Origin: UBA1738 sp003453455
Lineage (GTDB): Bacteria; Bacillota; Clostridia; UBA1381
Assembly (NCBI GenBank): GCA_946621875.1
Contig: CAMOOX010000019.1
Coordinates: forward strand, 1-20,826
Reading direction: 5' to 3'
Length of the DNA stretch: 20,826 bases
Below, piece by piece: positions 6,578 through 13,819 of this stretch (the first letter of the stretch is position 1; every line of letters begins with the position of its first letter). A program made the position numbers and the translations under genes. The notes under the pieces were generated by a model that saw nothing but the letters and a program-made list of their open reading frames with translations, did no database searches and had not been told where the DNA came from.

Positions 6578-8377
6578 TTATTTCGCCTCCTCTGATAGAA
6601 TACGCCACTTAGCCGCTTTATTGTAATCTTCCCACATACGGGCATACAAACCGCTACTTTCCAAAAGCTCCGTATGCGTGCCCTGCTCTGTTATCCTTCC
6701 CGAATCAAGTACGATGATCTTGTCTGCACCTACAACCGTTGACAGTCTGTGAGCAATCATAATAACCGTACGCCCTTTGGTAAGTGCGGAAAACGCCTTT
6801 TGTATAAGCGCCTCATTTTCAGGATCGGCAAAAGCCGTTGCTTCGTCAAGCACAATAATAGGTGCGTTTTTAAGAATTGCGCGGGCAAGAGCGATACGCT
6901 GCTGCTCGCCGCCAGAAAGATAGGTGCCCTCCGAGCCGATAACCGTATCTATGCCGTCAGGCAGTTTTTCTATTATATCATTGCACTGCGCCGCAGAAAG
7001 AGCCTGTTCAACTTCCTCGCGGCTTGCATCGGGACGGGAAGCGCGTACATTTTCTAAAATTGAGGTCTTAAACAGGCGGTTGTTCTGGAAAACAAACGCA
7101 ATATTATCCATAAGTATATGCGGATCAACCTTAGTCACATCAGCACCGCCGACCTTCACAACACCCTTGGAAGCGTCCCAGAAACGGGGAATAAGGCTTG
7201 CTGCTGTTGTTTTTCCGCCGCCGGAAGGTCCTACAAGGGCAACGGTCTGTCCCGATTCAACTCGGAATGATATATTTTCGAGTGCGGGAATATCGGCGCC
7301 TTCGTATGTAAAGGTAACATCCTGAAACTCTATGCTGTTATCTTTTGGCAAAATTAGGTTATCCGCTATTTTAAGTGTCGGAGCATTGATAATATGGCTG
7401 ATACGCCCAAGCGCTGTGCTTGCAAGTATTGTTCCGCTTGCCGCAAACATTATTTTGGCAAGTGCAGTTGAAATAATCGCAGAGAATATGGCATAAAATG
7501 CAAAGTTTGTAACAAATTCCGCAAAAGTGCCGCCCGACAATGCAATCGGTGCCAATATAAGCGCTGCGGGAACCAAGAATACAAACGCCGCCTCCGTGAA
7601 TGTGAGGTTTATGGATTGAGGAAATTCGCAAACGCTGACTGTGTATCTTTCAGCCTTCCGACTGTAATCGTCTATTGCCTGCTTAAACGCCTTGAAGGAA
7701 TAAACCGTCTGCTGAAATACTTTAACGACAGGAATACCGCGAACATATTCCGTACCTGCTTTGCTCATAATGTCCTGTGCGTTCTGATATTCCGCCATAA
7801 GTTTTGCGTTTTTACCGCCCATCATAGAAAACATTGCAATAACGGAAATAACAGCAGCCAAAAGACAGGAAAGTCCCATACGCCAATCAAAAACAAACAT
7901 TAAAACAATCATAGATATAAACATAGCCGCCGTTCCTACAATATCGGCAAGGTTATGCGCAAGAAGTGTTTCCGTTTCACCTGCCGCTCCGTCAAGACGG
8001 TTACGAAGATACCCCGACGCATTATTATCAAAAAATCCGAGAGGCACTTTCATAAGGTGCCGCATACCTTGTTTTCTTATATTTGATGCGGTGCGAAACG
8101 CTGCTAAATGCGTACACAAAAGCGCTATAAAATATATAACGATACTGCCCATTGCAAAACCAAAGGCAGTCCATCCGTATTTTGAAATATCCGCCGCCTG
8201 CGTAAAATTCGGTGCTACGGAAACCAAATCATGGACAACAAGCCATATACAGATATACGGTACCATACCTAAAACCATTGCAACAGCGGACAGAAAAAGC
8301 CCTGTTATTGTAAGCCATTTATAGCTGCCTGCAAAATCAAGCAGTACGGAAATATCGCTTTTTTTCTTTTCTTTCAT
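6578..8377 (-). CDS. ABC half-transporter, YbtPQ/IrtA-like (first of pair)
   Basis: A 599-residue half-transporter with the same layout as its partner: six membrane helices (about 20-330) and a C-terminal ATPase. Visible are Walker A GPSGGGKTT (~381), Q-loop IAFVFQNNRLF, signature LSGGEQQR (~485), Walker B IIVLDEATA with catalytic Glu (~502-510) and switch His in IAHRLS (~539). Both halves therefore carry consensus ATP sites; this is not a pair with one degenerate site. The tail NKAAKWRIL matches the Trp tail of the partner. The ATG at 8377 follows AAAGGGGT by 7 nt and lies 3 bp after the methyltransferase stop. It probably pairs with the following gene to move a metal chelate or another small molecule across the membrane; import is inferred from family likeness. 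Confidence 0.9.
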   Translation of the reverse strand: MKEKKKSDISVLLDFAGSYKWLTITGLFLSAVAMVLGMVPYICIWLVVHDLVSVAPNFTQAADISKYGWTAFGFAMGSIVIYFIALLCTHLAAFRTASNIRKQGMRHLMKVPLGFFDNNASGYLRNRLDGAAGETETLLAHNLADIVGTAAMFISMIVLMFVFDWRMGLSCLLAAVISVIAMFSMMGGKNAKLMAEYQNAQDIMSKAGTEYVRGIPVVKVFQQTVYSFKAFKQAIDDYSRKAERYTVSVCEFPQSINLTFTEAAFVFLVPAALILAPIALSGGTFAEFVTNFAFYAIFSAIISTALAKIMFAASGTILASTALGRISHIINAPTLKIADNLILPKDNSIEFQDVTFTYEGADIPALENISFRVESGQTVALVGPSGGGKTTAASLIPRFWDASKGVVKVGGADVTKVDPHILMDNIAFVFQNNRLFKTSILENVRASRPDASREEVEQALSAAQCNDIIEKLPDGIDTVIGSEGTYLSGGEQQRIALARAILKNAPIIVLDEATAFADPENEALIQKAFSALTKGRTVIMIAHRLSTVVGADKIIVLDSGRITEQGTHTELLESSGLYARMWEDYNKAAKWRILSEEAK

Positions 8378-8380
8378 AAA

Positions 8381-9013
8381 TCATACCCCTTTCTTTTTTG
8401 CAATTGCGCAAATCCACGGCTTTTGTTCGTGATGTACTGTTTGTATTTCGGTAAACCCTGCGTTTGCAAGCGCACTTTTAATTTCTTTTTCTGTATAAAC
8501 CTTCATTCCGTCAATGATTTTCTCAAAGGTTTTTCCCGTCTTATCTGTTCCGTCTGATTCATTTACAATCATAAAGCAGCCACCGGAATTTAATATGGAA
8601 AAAACCTCCGCAAAACACTTATTTAGATTTCCCCAGAAATACACAGTTTCAAAAGCTGTCGCAAGGTCGAATTTTTCCTTTGGAAGCGACAAATTTGATA
8701 CATCACCCTGCATAACCTTACATCTGCCGTCAGTAATTGCTTTTCTGTTATATTCGGTCGCCTTTTGAACCGAAAGCGGAGAATAGTCAACCGCCCAGAC
8801 TTTTGCTTCGGAATATCGTTTTATCAGCTCTGCCGCATTGCGTCCGCCGCCGCAGCCAAGATCTGCAATATACTTTGGGTTATTGATGTTTAAATATGAC
8901 ATTCCCCAATCAGCCATTTTACCGTGTCCCGAATTCATTCCGTTTAGCATCACTTTTCCCAAAAAGCCCGTAGGCTTTCTCGTTTGGCTTACAAAATTCT
9001 TAAATAATCCCAT
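8381..9013 (-). CDS. Class I SAM-dependent methyltransferase (first in operon)
   Basis: A 210-residue methyltransferase. Motif I is IADLGCGGG (49-57), the ribose-binding Asp is in WAVDYSPLSV, and GDVSNLSLPKEKFDLATAFE is followed by VYFWGNL and NSGGCFMIVNESDG. The Phe/Trp-rich VYFWGNL and the closing HEQKPWICAIAKK mark a subfamily I remember beside TetR and ABC genes in clostridia. It has no membrane segment. The ATG at 9013 has AGGTG 8 nt upstream; GTG at 9022 and ATG at 9019 are too close to that site. It starts about 63 bp after tetR, the widest gap near the head of the operon, and that gap holds a hairpin and a palindrome. Substrate unknown; its place just before the ABC pair suggests it modifies the transported compound or a linked target. 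Confidence 0.86.
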   Translation of the reverse strand: MGLFKNFVSQTRKPTGFLGKVMLNGMNSGHGKMADWGMSYLNINNPKYIADLGCGGGRNAAELIKRYSEAKVWAVDYSPLSVQKATEYNRKAITDGRCKVMQGDVSNLSLPKEKFDLATAFETVYFWGNLNKCFAEVFSILNSGGCFMIVNESDGTDKTGKTFEKIIDGMKVYTEKEIKSALANAGFTEIQTVHHEQKPWICAIAKKKGV

Positions 9014-9035
9014 ATTCATCACCTTTCTTATTTGA

Positions 9036-9053
9036 AGTTAGTTATTGCTAACT
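9036..9053. promoter_or_regulatory. 18-bp palindrome between tetR and the methyltransferase gene
   Basis: A perfect inverted repeat AGTTAG-TTATTG-CTAACT (6-bp arms, 6-bp centre) lies 23 bp before the methyltransferase ATG and 24 bp after the tetR stop. It differs from the palindromes at the operon promoter, so another regulator may bind it. GTTAG/CTAAC arms are like sites I remember for DtxR-family iron or manganese repressors in Firmicutes; that link is inference. With the hairpin just upstream it may mark a second point of control inside the operon. Confidence 0.5.
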
Positions 9054-9067
9054 GTATTCCTTAAAGA

Positions 9068-9091
9068 ATGGGGCTTTTAAGCTTGCCCCAT
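9068..9091 (-). terminator. Hairpin over the tetR stop codon, weak terminator or attenuator
   Basis: ATGGGGC (9068-9074) pairs perfectly with GCCCCAT (9085-9091) around a 10-nt loop that contains the tetR stop codon. In the minus direction the stem is followed only by TCTTTAA, a poor U tract, so stopping would be partial at best. It could lower expression of the operon relative to tetR, or separate tetR from a second promoter. Confidence 0.45.
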
Positions 9092-9685
9092 AATTTTCAG
9101 CCATCCGGCTAAATAAAAATTGTGTAATTGTTTTATTAAATCAAGCGCATCATCGGGTGGCATTTCGTGAATAATGATTTCAAAATATGCCTTAAACATT
9201 CCCGTTATCAATATATGTTCAAGTTGAGGATTGATCGGAGGAATATCATTAAGCGTTTTGTAAAATTCATGCGTTCCCTTGCTTTCAATCTCCGTCAATT
9301 CGTCTATCAAATTGGAAAATCGCGTTCCTTCCGAGCATAGAAGAATAAGTTTAAAAGCGTTGAGATTTTCATAGGCGTACAGAAACAGCTTTTCCATCTG
9401 CTCCGAAGAATAATCGCTCATTTTCTCTCGCTGTGCTGACTTTGGAAGCTCCGTAAATTTTTCCTGTGCATTTTTGTATTCACTTATAAAATAATCATAC
9501 TTTTCTTCGACAAGTGCCTCAAACAAGCCTTCCTTGCTTTTGTAATATCCGTATAAAGCCCCCGTTGTAACACCTGCTGTTTTTACAATATTACGCAAAG
9601 AGGCAGACTTAAAGCCTTTTTCAAGAAATTCTACTGTCGCTGCTTTATGTATTGCCGCAAGAGTAGTCTTTTCCGCATCTCCCAT
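9077..9685 (-). CDS. TetR-family transcriptional regulator
   Basis: A 202-residue TetR-type repressor. The N-terminal DNA-binding domain is clear: helix 1 AAIHKAATVEFLEKGF (10-25) and a helix-turn-helix SLRNIVKTAGVTTGALYGYY (29-48) with the family's typical Gly-x-x-x-Gly-Ala-x-Tyr pattern, then KSKEGLFEALV. The rest is a helical ligand-binding domain that does not point to a particular ligand. The ATG at 9685 has AAAGGAG 7 nt upstream. It is the first gene of the operon and its own promoter is overlapped by two abutting 13-bp palindromes, so self-repression and control of the ABC/methyltransferase genes is the obvious model. The inducer is probably a substrate or product of the operon. Confidence 0.92.
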   Translation of the reverse strand: MGDAEKTTLAAIHKAATVEFLEKGFKSASLRNIVKTAGVTTGALYGYYKSKEGLFEALVEEKYDYFISEYKNAQEKFTELPKSAQREKMSDYSSEQMEKLFLYAYENLNAFKLILLCSEGTRFSNLIDELTEIESKGTHEFYKTLNDIPPINPQLEHILITGMFKAYFEIIIHEMPPDDALDLIKQLHNFYLAGWLKIMGQA

Positions 9686-9707
9686 AAGCAGACTCCTTTT
9701 ACTAATA

Positions 9708-9733
9708 TAACATCGTTATATAACACTGTTATA
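9708..9733. promoter_or_regulatory. Tandem TetR operator: two abutting 13-bp palindromes
   Basis: On the plus strand ATAACATCGTTAT (9708-9720) is directly followed by ATAACACTGTTAT (9721-9733). Each is a perfect 5-bp-arm palindrome (ATAAC...GTTAT) with a 3-bp centre, and the join makes a further palindrome GTTATATAAC. The pair covers the likely transcription start and the edge of the -10 box, just upstream of tetR. This placement is what an autoregulated TetR protein would use; binding is inferred. Confidence 0.75.
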
Positions 9734-9760
9734 ATATCACATTATTTTCACTTTGTCAAG
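9732..9760 (-). promoter_or_regulatory. Sigma-A promoter of the TetR operon
   Basis: A perfect -35 box TTGACA (9760-9755) and a -10 box TATTAT (9737-9732) are separated by exactly 17 bp. The start would fall near 9725, inside the palindrome pair, about 40 bp before the tetR ATG. No other convincing promoter for the long minus-strand operon was seen. Confidence 0.8.
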
Positions 9761-9858
9761 ATTATTACAATACTTTTTTAACTTTTTGTATTAAGCAAAA
9801 ATTGTCTAAGCTCCTGTTTACAGCATTTTCTCATAAATCCTATAACACCATCCGCACC

Positions 9859-9898
9859 AAAAATCGACAAGCTTCAAAAAAGAAACTTGTCGATTTTT
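9859..9898. terminator. Bidirectional intrinsic terminator after the histidine operon
   Basis: A perfect 13-bp stem pairs AAAAATCGACAAG (9859-9871) with CTTGTCGATTTTT (9886-9898) around a 14-nt loop. In the minus direction it gives five T's after the stem and ends transcripts of the histidine operon, whose last gene stops about 60 bp before. In the plus direction it has seven T's. The rest of 9761-9959 shows nothing further that I recognise. Confidence 0.85.
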
Positions 9899-9959
9899 TT
9901 ATCTATTATTTGCCTTTCATTATTCTGTAAAACTTTGTTAGCATTAATTTTGTCATCTT

Positions 9960-10313
9960 TTAAATAGTTGCATTATAGCTTATATCTAAAAGCATTTTTA
10001 TTTTCCCATCTGCCACGCTGCCGTCTAATGCAATGGTAATCCAGTTTTCTTTATTCATATGATATGCAGGGAAAAAACCTGCTTCATTTAGCAATGAACC
10101 AATCGTAAGCGGGTCGCATTTGACATTGACTACATCTAAAATATCTTCATCGTGTAATCCGAGTTTGTTTTTCGGTACGCTCATCATGAGAGCGAACCAT
10201 TTTTTATTACTGCTATGCCGGAATACGCTATTATCAGGATACTTAAACCATGGGTAATCGGGTTTTTCGCCGTAGGTAGCTAAAATATATTTTTCTAATT
10301 CTCTGCGGTTCAT
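9960..10313 (-). CDS. MmcQ/YjbR-family protein
   Basis: A 117-residue protein of the MmcQ/YjbR family, which has a CyaY-like fold and has been described as DNA-binding; its role is not settled. Typical features are an N-terminal helix RELEKYILATYG, then KPDYPWFKYPDNSVFRH and KKWFALMMSV, the central VNVKCDP, and the late FPAYHMNKENWITIAL. The ATG at 10313 has GGAG 9 nt upstream; an upstream extension to 10361 would add a low-complexity Ile/Leu-rich tail overlapping hisK and is rejected. It is the last gene of the histidine operon, 31 bp after hisK, and before the terminator. It has no known part in histidine synthesis and may simply share the transcript. Confidence 0.82.
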   Translation of the reverse strand: MNRRELEKYILATYGEKPDYPWFKYPDNSVFRHSSNKKWFALMMSVPKNKLGLHDEDILDVVNVKCDPLTIGSLLNEAGFFPAYHMNKENWITIALDGSVADGKIKMLLDISYNATI

Positions 10314-10344
10314 TATTATTATCTCCAATACTATCGATATAATT

Positions 10345-11070
10345 TCAAGAGTATTTTTCAAACTGGAATAAAAGTCCGTCTATGCTATGAGAGTCACTTG
10401 ATAAAATCGTTTTGCCGCCGCCGCTTTTTATGTAGTCTAATATATTTTTACTTGGATACGGCGCTTTTTTATATCCTCTTGATATTGCTCCTGTATTTAT
10501 TTCAAAATAAACATCTTGCCGAAGCAAGGCATCAAGCGCATCTTTATATGATTTTTCATAGCGCTCATCATTTTCGTCAAAAAGGCAAAAGTCTTCATTA
10601 AATTTGGTGATCAGGTCGAAATGGCCTATAATGTCGGCATTTTTTATTTGAGCGACCGTCTTATAGTATGTATCTGCCAGTTTATAAAAATCGCCGCCAA
10701 AATACTTATTTGCCGCATCAATTAAAATTTGAGCACTCTCATCAACAGGAATATAGTTTTTGTCTATCTTTATGTAATGTACTGAGCCTATAACATAGTC
10801 ATAGCCGTCTGTCGGCTCCTCCGAATAAAAATCCTGCTCTACGCCGCAAAGGATTTTTATTTTGTCTTTATACTTTTCTTTCAGTCTTGCAATTTCGTGC
10901 TTATAATCATCCGCCTTTGTCATACAGTAACTCTGGTCAAAAAAAGTATAGGAATGAGCGGAAAATCCTAAACATTCCATACCCTTTTGGATAGCGGCAA
11001 GAACCATTTCTTCGGGTGTATTGATTCCGTCACAGTATGTTGTATGAACATGCAAGTCGCGTAATATCAT
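10345..11070 (-). CDS. hisK: PHP-family histidinol-phosphate phosphatase, C-terminus short
   Basis: Removes phosphate from L-histidinol phosphate, the step between HisC and HisD. It is the PHP type (HisK/HisJ of Firmicutes), unrelated to the HAD-type phosphatase of E. coli HisB. Metal-binding motifs are complete: HVH (7-9), SAHS, GVEQDF, GSVHY, GHFDL and the late DSH (226-228). The protein is 241 residues against about 265-270 for B. subtilis or lactococcal enzymes; it ends 13 residues after the last metal ligand, so the last helix seems lost. Catalytic residues are all present and it may still work. The ATG overlaps the hisIE stop by 4 bp (ATGA). It completes the pathway, which otherwise lacks a phosphatase. 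Confidence 0.87.
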   Translation of the reverse strand: MILRDLHVHTTYCDGINTPEEMVLAAIQKGMECLGFSAHSYTFFDQSYCMTKADDYKHEIARLKEKYKDKIKILCGVEQDFYSEEPTDGYDYVIGSVHYIKIDKNYIPVDESAQILIDAANKYFGGDFYKLADTYYKTVAQIKNADIIGHFDLITKFNEDFCLFDENDERYEKSYKDALDALLRQDVYFEINTGAISRGYKKAPYPSKNILDYIKSGGGKTILSSDSHSIDGLLFQFEKYS

Positions 11071-11717
11071 TTTGTCATTTTCTCCTGTTTAACCTTATGG
11101 TCTATTACATGGCGTGATGCAAGTTCGCGGTGAATATCCGATAGTGAAATCCCCATTTCTATCATAAGCACCATTACATGATATGCAAGGTCTGCAATTT
11201 CATAAACAGTTTCTGCCTTGTCATTGTCCTTTGCCGCAATTATGACCTCGGTACTTTCTTCGCCGACTTTTTTTAGTATTTTATCAATACCCTTTTCAAA
11301 GAGATATGTTGTATATGAGCCTTCTTTTTTGTTGATTTTTCTGCCTGAAATCAGCTCCATAAGTCCTTCGTATGAAAATTCGTGTAAGGTATCGCTTTCC
11401 CACAGAGTATTTGTAAAACAGGAGTCGGTATTTTTGTGGCAGGCGGGTCCGTCCTTTTCTACCATTACAACGAGTGCATCATTATCGCAGTCCGCAGTAA
11501 TTGAAACTATATGCTGATAATTGCCGCTTGTTTCGCCCTTTAACCATAATTCGTCTCTTGAACGGCTCCAAAAACATGTTAATCCCTTTTTCATGGAAAT
11601 TTCAAGACTTTCCCTGTTCATATACGCAAGGGTAAGCACTTTTTTTGAGTATGCGTCAACCACTATTGCAGGGATAAGACCTTTTTCGTCAAATTTGAGT
11701 TCATCTATGTTTATCAT
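11067..11717 (-). CDS. hisI: Bifunctional phosphoribosyl-AMP cyclohydrolase / phosphoribosyl-ATP pyrophosphatase
   Basis: HisIE fusion of 216 residues that carries out steps 2 and 3 of histidine synthesis. The N-terminal HisI domain (1 to about 110) has LTLAYMNRESL, FWSRSRDELW and the metal-binding set around TADCDNDALVV and GPACHKNTDSCF. The C-terminal HisE domain (about 115-210) is a MazG-like helical pyrophosphatase with KVGEESTEVIIAAKD and YEIADLAYHVMVLM. The order HisI then HisE is normal for bacterial fusions. It starts 12 bp after hisF and overlaps hisK by 4 bp. No sign of damage. Confidence 0.96.
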   Translation of the reverse strand: MINIDELKFDEKGLIPAIVVDAYSKKVLTLAYMNRESLEISMKKGLTCFWSRSRDELWLKGETSGNYQHIVSITADCDNDALVVMVEKDGPACHKNTDSCFTNTLWESDTLHEFSYEGLMELISGRKINKKEGSYTTYLFEKGIDKILKKVGEESTEVIIAAKDNDKAETVYEIADLAYHVMVLMIEMGISLSDIHRELASRHVIDHKVKQEKMTK

Positions 11718-11729
11718 AATTTCTCCTTT

Positions 11730-12488
11730 TTATAACCTTACAGGAATATTGTTTTCTCTTAGTTTCATTTTCAAGTCTTTTATACTGACTTCTCCAAAAT
11801 GGAAAATGGAAGCTGCAAGACCTGCATCTACCTTTGGAAGCGTCTTAAATAATTCTACAAAATCATCGGCTTTACCTGCGCCGCCTGAGGCAATGACAGG
11901 GACATTTACAGCGCCAGATACGGCATCTAACATTTCCAAATCGAACCCGTTTTTTACGCCGTCTGTATCAATAGAGTTTAAAACAACCTCACCTGCGCCA
12001 AGCTCCACACATTTTTTAATCCACTGTATAGCTTCCATTCCTGTATTTTCTCTGCCGCCCTTTGCAAATACTCGGAAAACCCCGTCAACACGCTTGACAT
12101 CTGCGGAAATTACTACGCATTGACTTCCATATAATTTTGCGGCATCTCGTATCAGGTTGGGGTTTTTTATCGCTCCCGAATTAACACTCACCTTATCCGC
12201 ACCGCATTTTAAAACGCGGTCGAAATCGTCTGTTGTGTTTATCCCTCCGCCGACAGTCAAAGGAATAAATATATTACTGGCTACCTCGCGGAGTATGTCT
12301 ATAAATAGCACACGATTTTCGCTTGATGCAGTTATGTCGTAAAACACCAGCTCATCAGCACCGTTTTCACTGTAATATTTTCCAAGCTCCAAAGGGGAGG
12401 ACACATCGGAAAGCCCCGAAAAATTAACACCTTTTACCACCCGTCCGTCCTTGACATCAAGACATGGGATAATGCGTTTTGTTATCAT
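11730..12488 (-). CDS. hisF: Imidazole glycerol phosphate synthase, cyclase subunit
   Basis: HisF, 252 residues, a TIM barrel that uses ammonia from HisH to turn PRFAR into imidazole glycerol phosphate and AICAR. Catalytic Asp11 is in RIIPCLDVKDGRVVKG and the second catalytic Asp is in VISADVKRVDG (~130). Phosphate-binding loops show as TVGGGI and ASGGAG. Overall length and motifs are standard. Its ATG overlaps the hisA stop by 4 bp (ATGA). HisH, its partner, is two genes upstream. Confidence 0.97.
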   Translation of the reverse strand: MITKRIIPCLDVKDGRVVKGVNFSGLSDVSSPLELGKYYSENGADELVFYDITASSENRVLFIDILREVASNIFIPLTVGGGINTTDDFDRVLKCGADKVSVNSGAIKNPNLIRDAAKLYGSQCVVISADVKRVDGVFRVFAKGGRENTGMEAIQWIKKCVELGAGEVVLNSIDTDGVKNGFDLEMLDAVSGAVNVPVIASGGAGKADDFVELFKTLPKVDAGLAASIFHFGEVSIKDLKMKLRENNIPVRL

Positions 12489-13198
12489 TTTGCCACCTCG
12501 ATTGCTTCCGCTAAATCAATAGCGCCTATATAGTATGCCTTTCCGATAATAGCGCCGTATATACCGAGCGCAGTTAGGCTCTTGATATCGTCTATTTTAG
12601 AAACACCGCCCGATGCAATTATATTCATATCAAAATTTTTGCACAGCTTAGAATATAGCTGGGTATTTGTGCCTTGCATAGCACCGTCTTTTGAAATGTC
12701 TGTGCAAATAAGGGTTGAAACACCCATATTTTGCATCTTTTCGCAGAACTCTAAAAAAGTATAGTTTGAATTTTCAGTCCAGCCTTTTATAGCAACATAA
12801 CCGTCCTTTATATCGACACCTACGGCAATTTTGTCGCCGTATTTTTCTACCGCGGATTTCAACAAATTTTCGTCAGAAACAGCGGCTGTTCCCAATATAA
12901 CGCGGTTTACTCCAATACTTATATACTTTTCTATGGTTTCCATCGAGCGTATTCCACCGCCTACCTCGGTGAACAAGGCGGTTGATTTTATAATTTGTTC
13001 TATTATTTCAATATTTTCCGTTTTTCCGCTTTTTGCACCTTCTAAATCTACAATGTGAATAAATTTTGCGCCTTTTTTCTGAAAATCAGAGGCTATTTGA
13101 AGAGGAAAATCGCTATAAACGGTCATATTGTTATAATCGCCCTTTAAGAGGCGTACAGCTTTTCCTCCGTATAAGTCTATCGCAGGAAATATATTCAT
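12485..13198 (-). CDS. hisA: ProFAR isomerase (phosphoribosylformimino-AICAR-P isomerase)
   Basis: HisA, 237 residues, a TIM barrel that isomerises ProFAR to PRFAR. The first catalytic Asp is in FPAIDLYGGKAVRL (Asp8) and the second in TDISKDGAMQGTN. Phosphate loops are TEVGGGIR and IASGGVSK. It is related to HisF but distinct; lack of tryptophan-type signatures and the operon context make HisA rather than a bifunctional PriA the fitting call. It begins 3 bp after the hisH stop. Confidence 0.96.
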   Translation of the reverse strand: MNIFPAIDLYGGKAVRLLKGDYNNMTVYSDFPLQIASDFQKKGAKFIHIVDLEGAKSGKTENIEIIEQIIKSTALFTEVGGGIRSMETIEKYISIGVNRVILGTAAVSDENLLKSAVEKYGDKIAVGVDIKDGYVAIKGWTENSNYTFLEFCEKMQNMGVSTLICTDISKDGAMQGTNTQLYSKLCKNFDMNIIASGGVSKIDDIKSLTALGIYGAIIGKAYYIGAIDLAEAIEVAK

Positions 13199-13201
13199 TA
13201 G

Positions 13202-13819
13202 TTAATCCTCCAATTCACAAAAAGCCTTTAAAATATTAAGTCCTGTATCTCCGCTCTTTTCGGGGTGGAACTGACAGCCGAAAATATTCTCATTTTCCAC
13301 AGATGCGGTAAGCTCCGTACCATAGTCGGTTACGGAGGAAACTGACTTGTCGCAGTTTGACGCATAATAAGAATGAACAAAATACACAAAATCTCCGTCA
13401 TTTATGTACTTAAATATTCTCGACTTTTCACCCTTAAATCGAAGGGAGTTCCAGCCGATATGGGGGACTTTGAAATCTTTTGGGATAACACCTGCTATCG
13501 GTACAACATCGCCCTTAATAAGACCTAATCCGTCATATACGCCGTTTTCGTAGCTTTTATCAAATAATAGCTGCATTCCAAGGCATATGCCAAGCAGAGG
13601 CTTGCCCTTTTTTGCCTCAGAAATTAAAATGTTGTCAAGTCCTGTATTTTTCAGTTTATTTGCGGCATCTTCAAAAGCACCGACACCGGGAAGAATGATT
13701 TTTTCGGCATCTTGTATTTCTTTTTTGCTATCTGTCACAATAACATCAGCACCTACACGCAGAAAGGAGCTTTTAAGTGAAAACAAATTGCCAACGCCAT
13801 AGTCAATTATTGCAATCAT
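13202..13819 (-). CDS. hisH: Imidazole glycerol phosphate synthase, glutamine amidotransferase subunit
   Basis: HisH, 205 residues, a class I glutamine amidotransferase that supplies ammonia to HisF. Motifs are YGVGNLFSLKSSF at the start, the nucleophile Cys in LLGICLGMQLLF, the HisF-contacting VPHIGWNSL, and the catalytic His-Glu in QFHPEKSGDTG. All triad residues are present. The start codon directly follows the hisB stop. Confidence 0.97.
   Translation of the reverse strand: MIAIIDYGVGNLFSLKSSFLRVGADVIVTDSKKEIQDAEKIILPGVGAFEDAANKLKNTGLDNILISEAKKGKPLLGICLGMQLLFDKSYENGVYDGLGLIKGDVVPIAGVIPKDFKVPHIGWNSLRFKGEKSRIFKYINDGDFVYFVHSYYASNCDKSVSSVTDYGTELTASVENENIFGCQFHPEKSGDTGLNILKAFCELED

Noticed and set aside
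9761..9858. Small gene or second promoter in the gap before the TetR promoter
   Set aside because: The stretch is A/T-rich with short frames only, no ribosome binding site followed by an open frame, and no clear -35/-10 pair on plus.
10314..10361. N-terminal extension of the MmcQ-like protein (Ile/Leu-rich)
   Set aside because: It would overlap the hisK end; the ATG at 10313 has a proper GGAG site and matches the family start.
11521..12123. Plus-strand 200-residue open frame across hisIE/hisF
   Set aside because: It is Ser/Pro/Phe-rich, has no recognisable domain or ribosome binding site and lies opposite two certain histidine genes.
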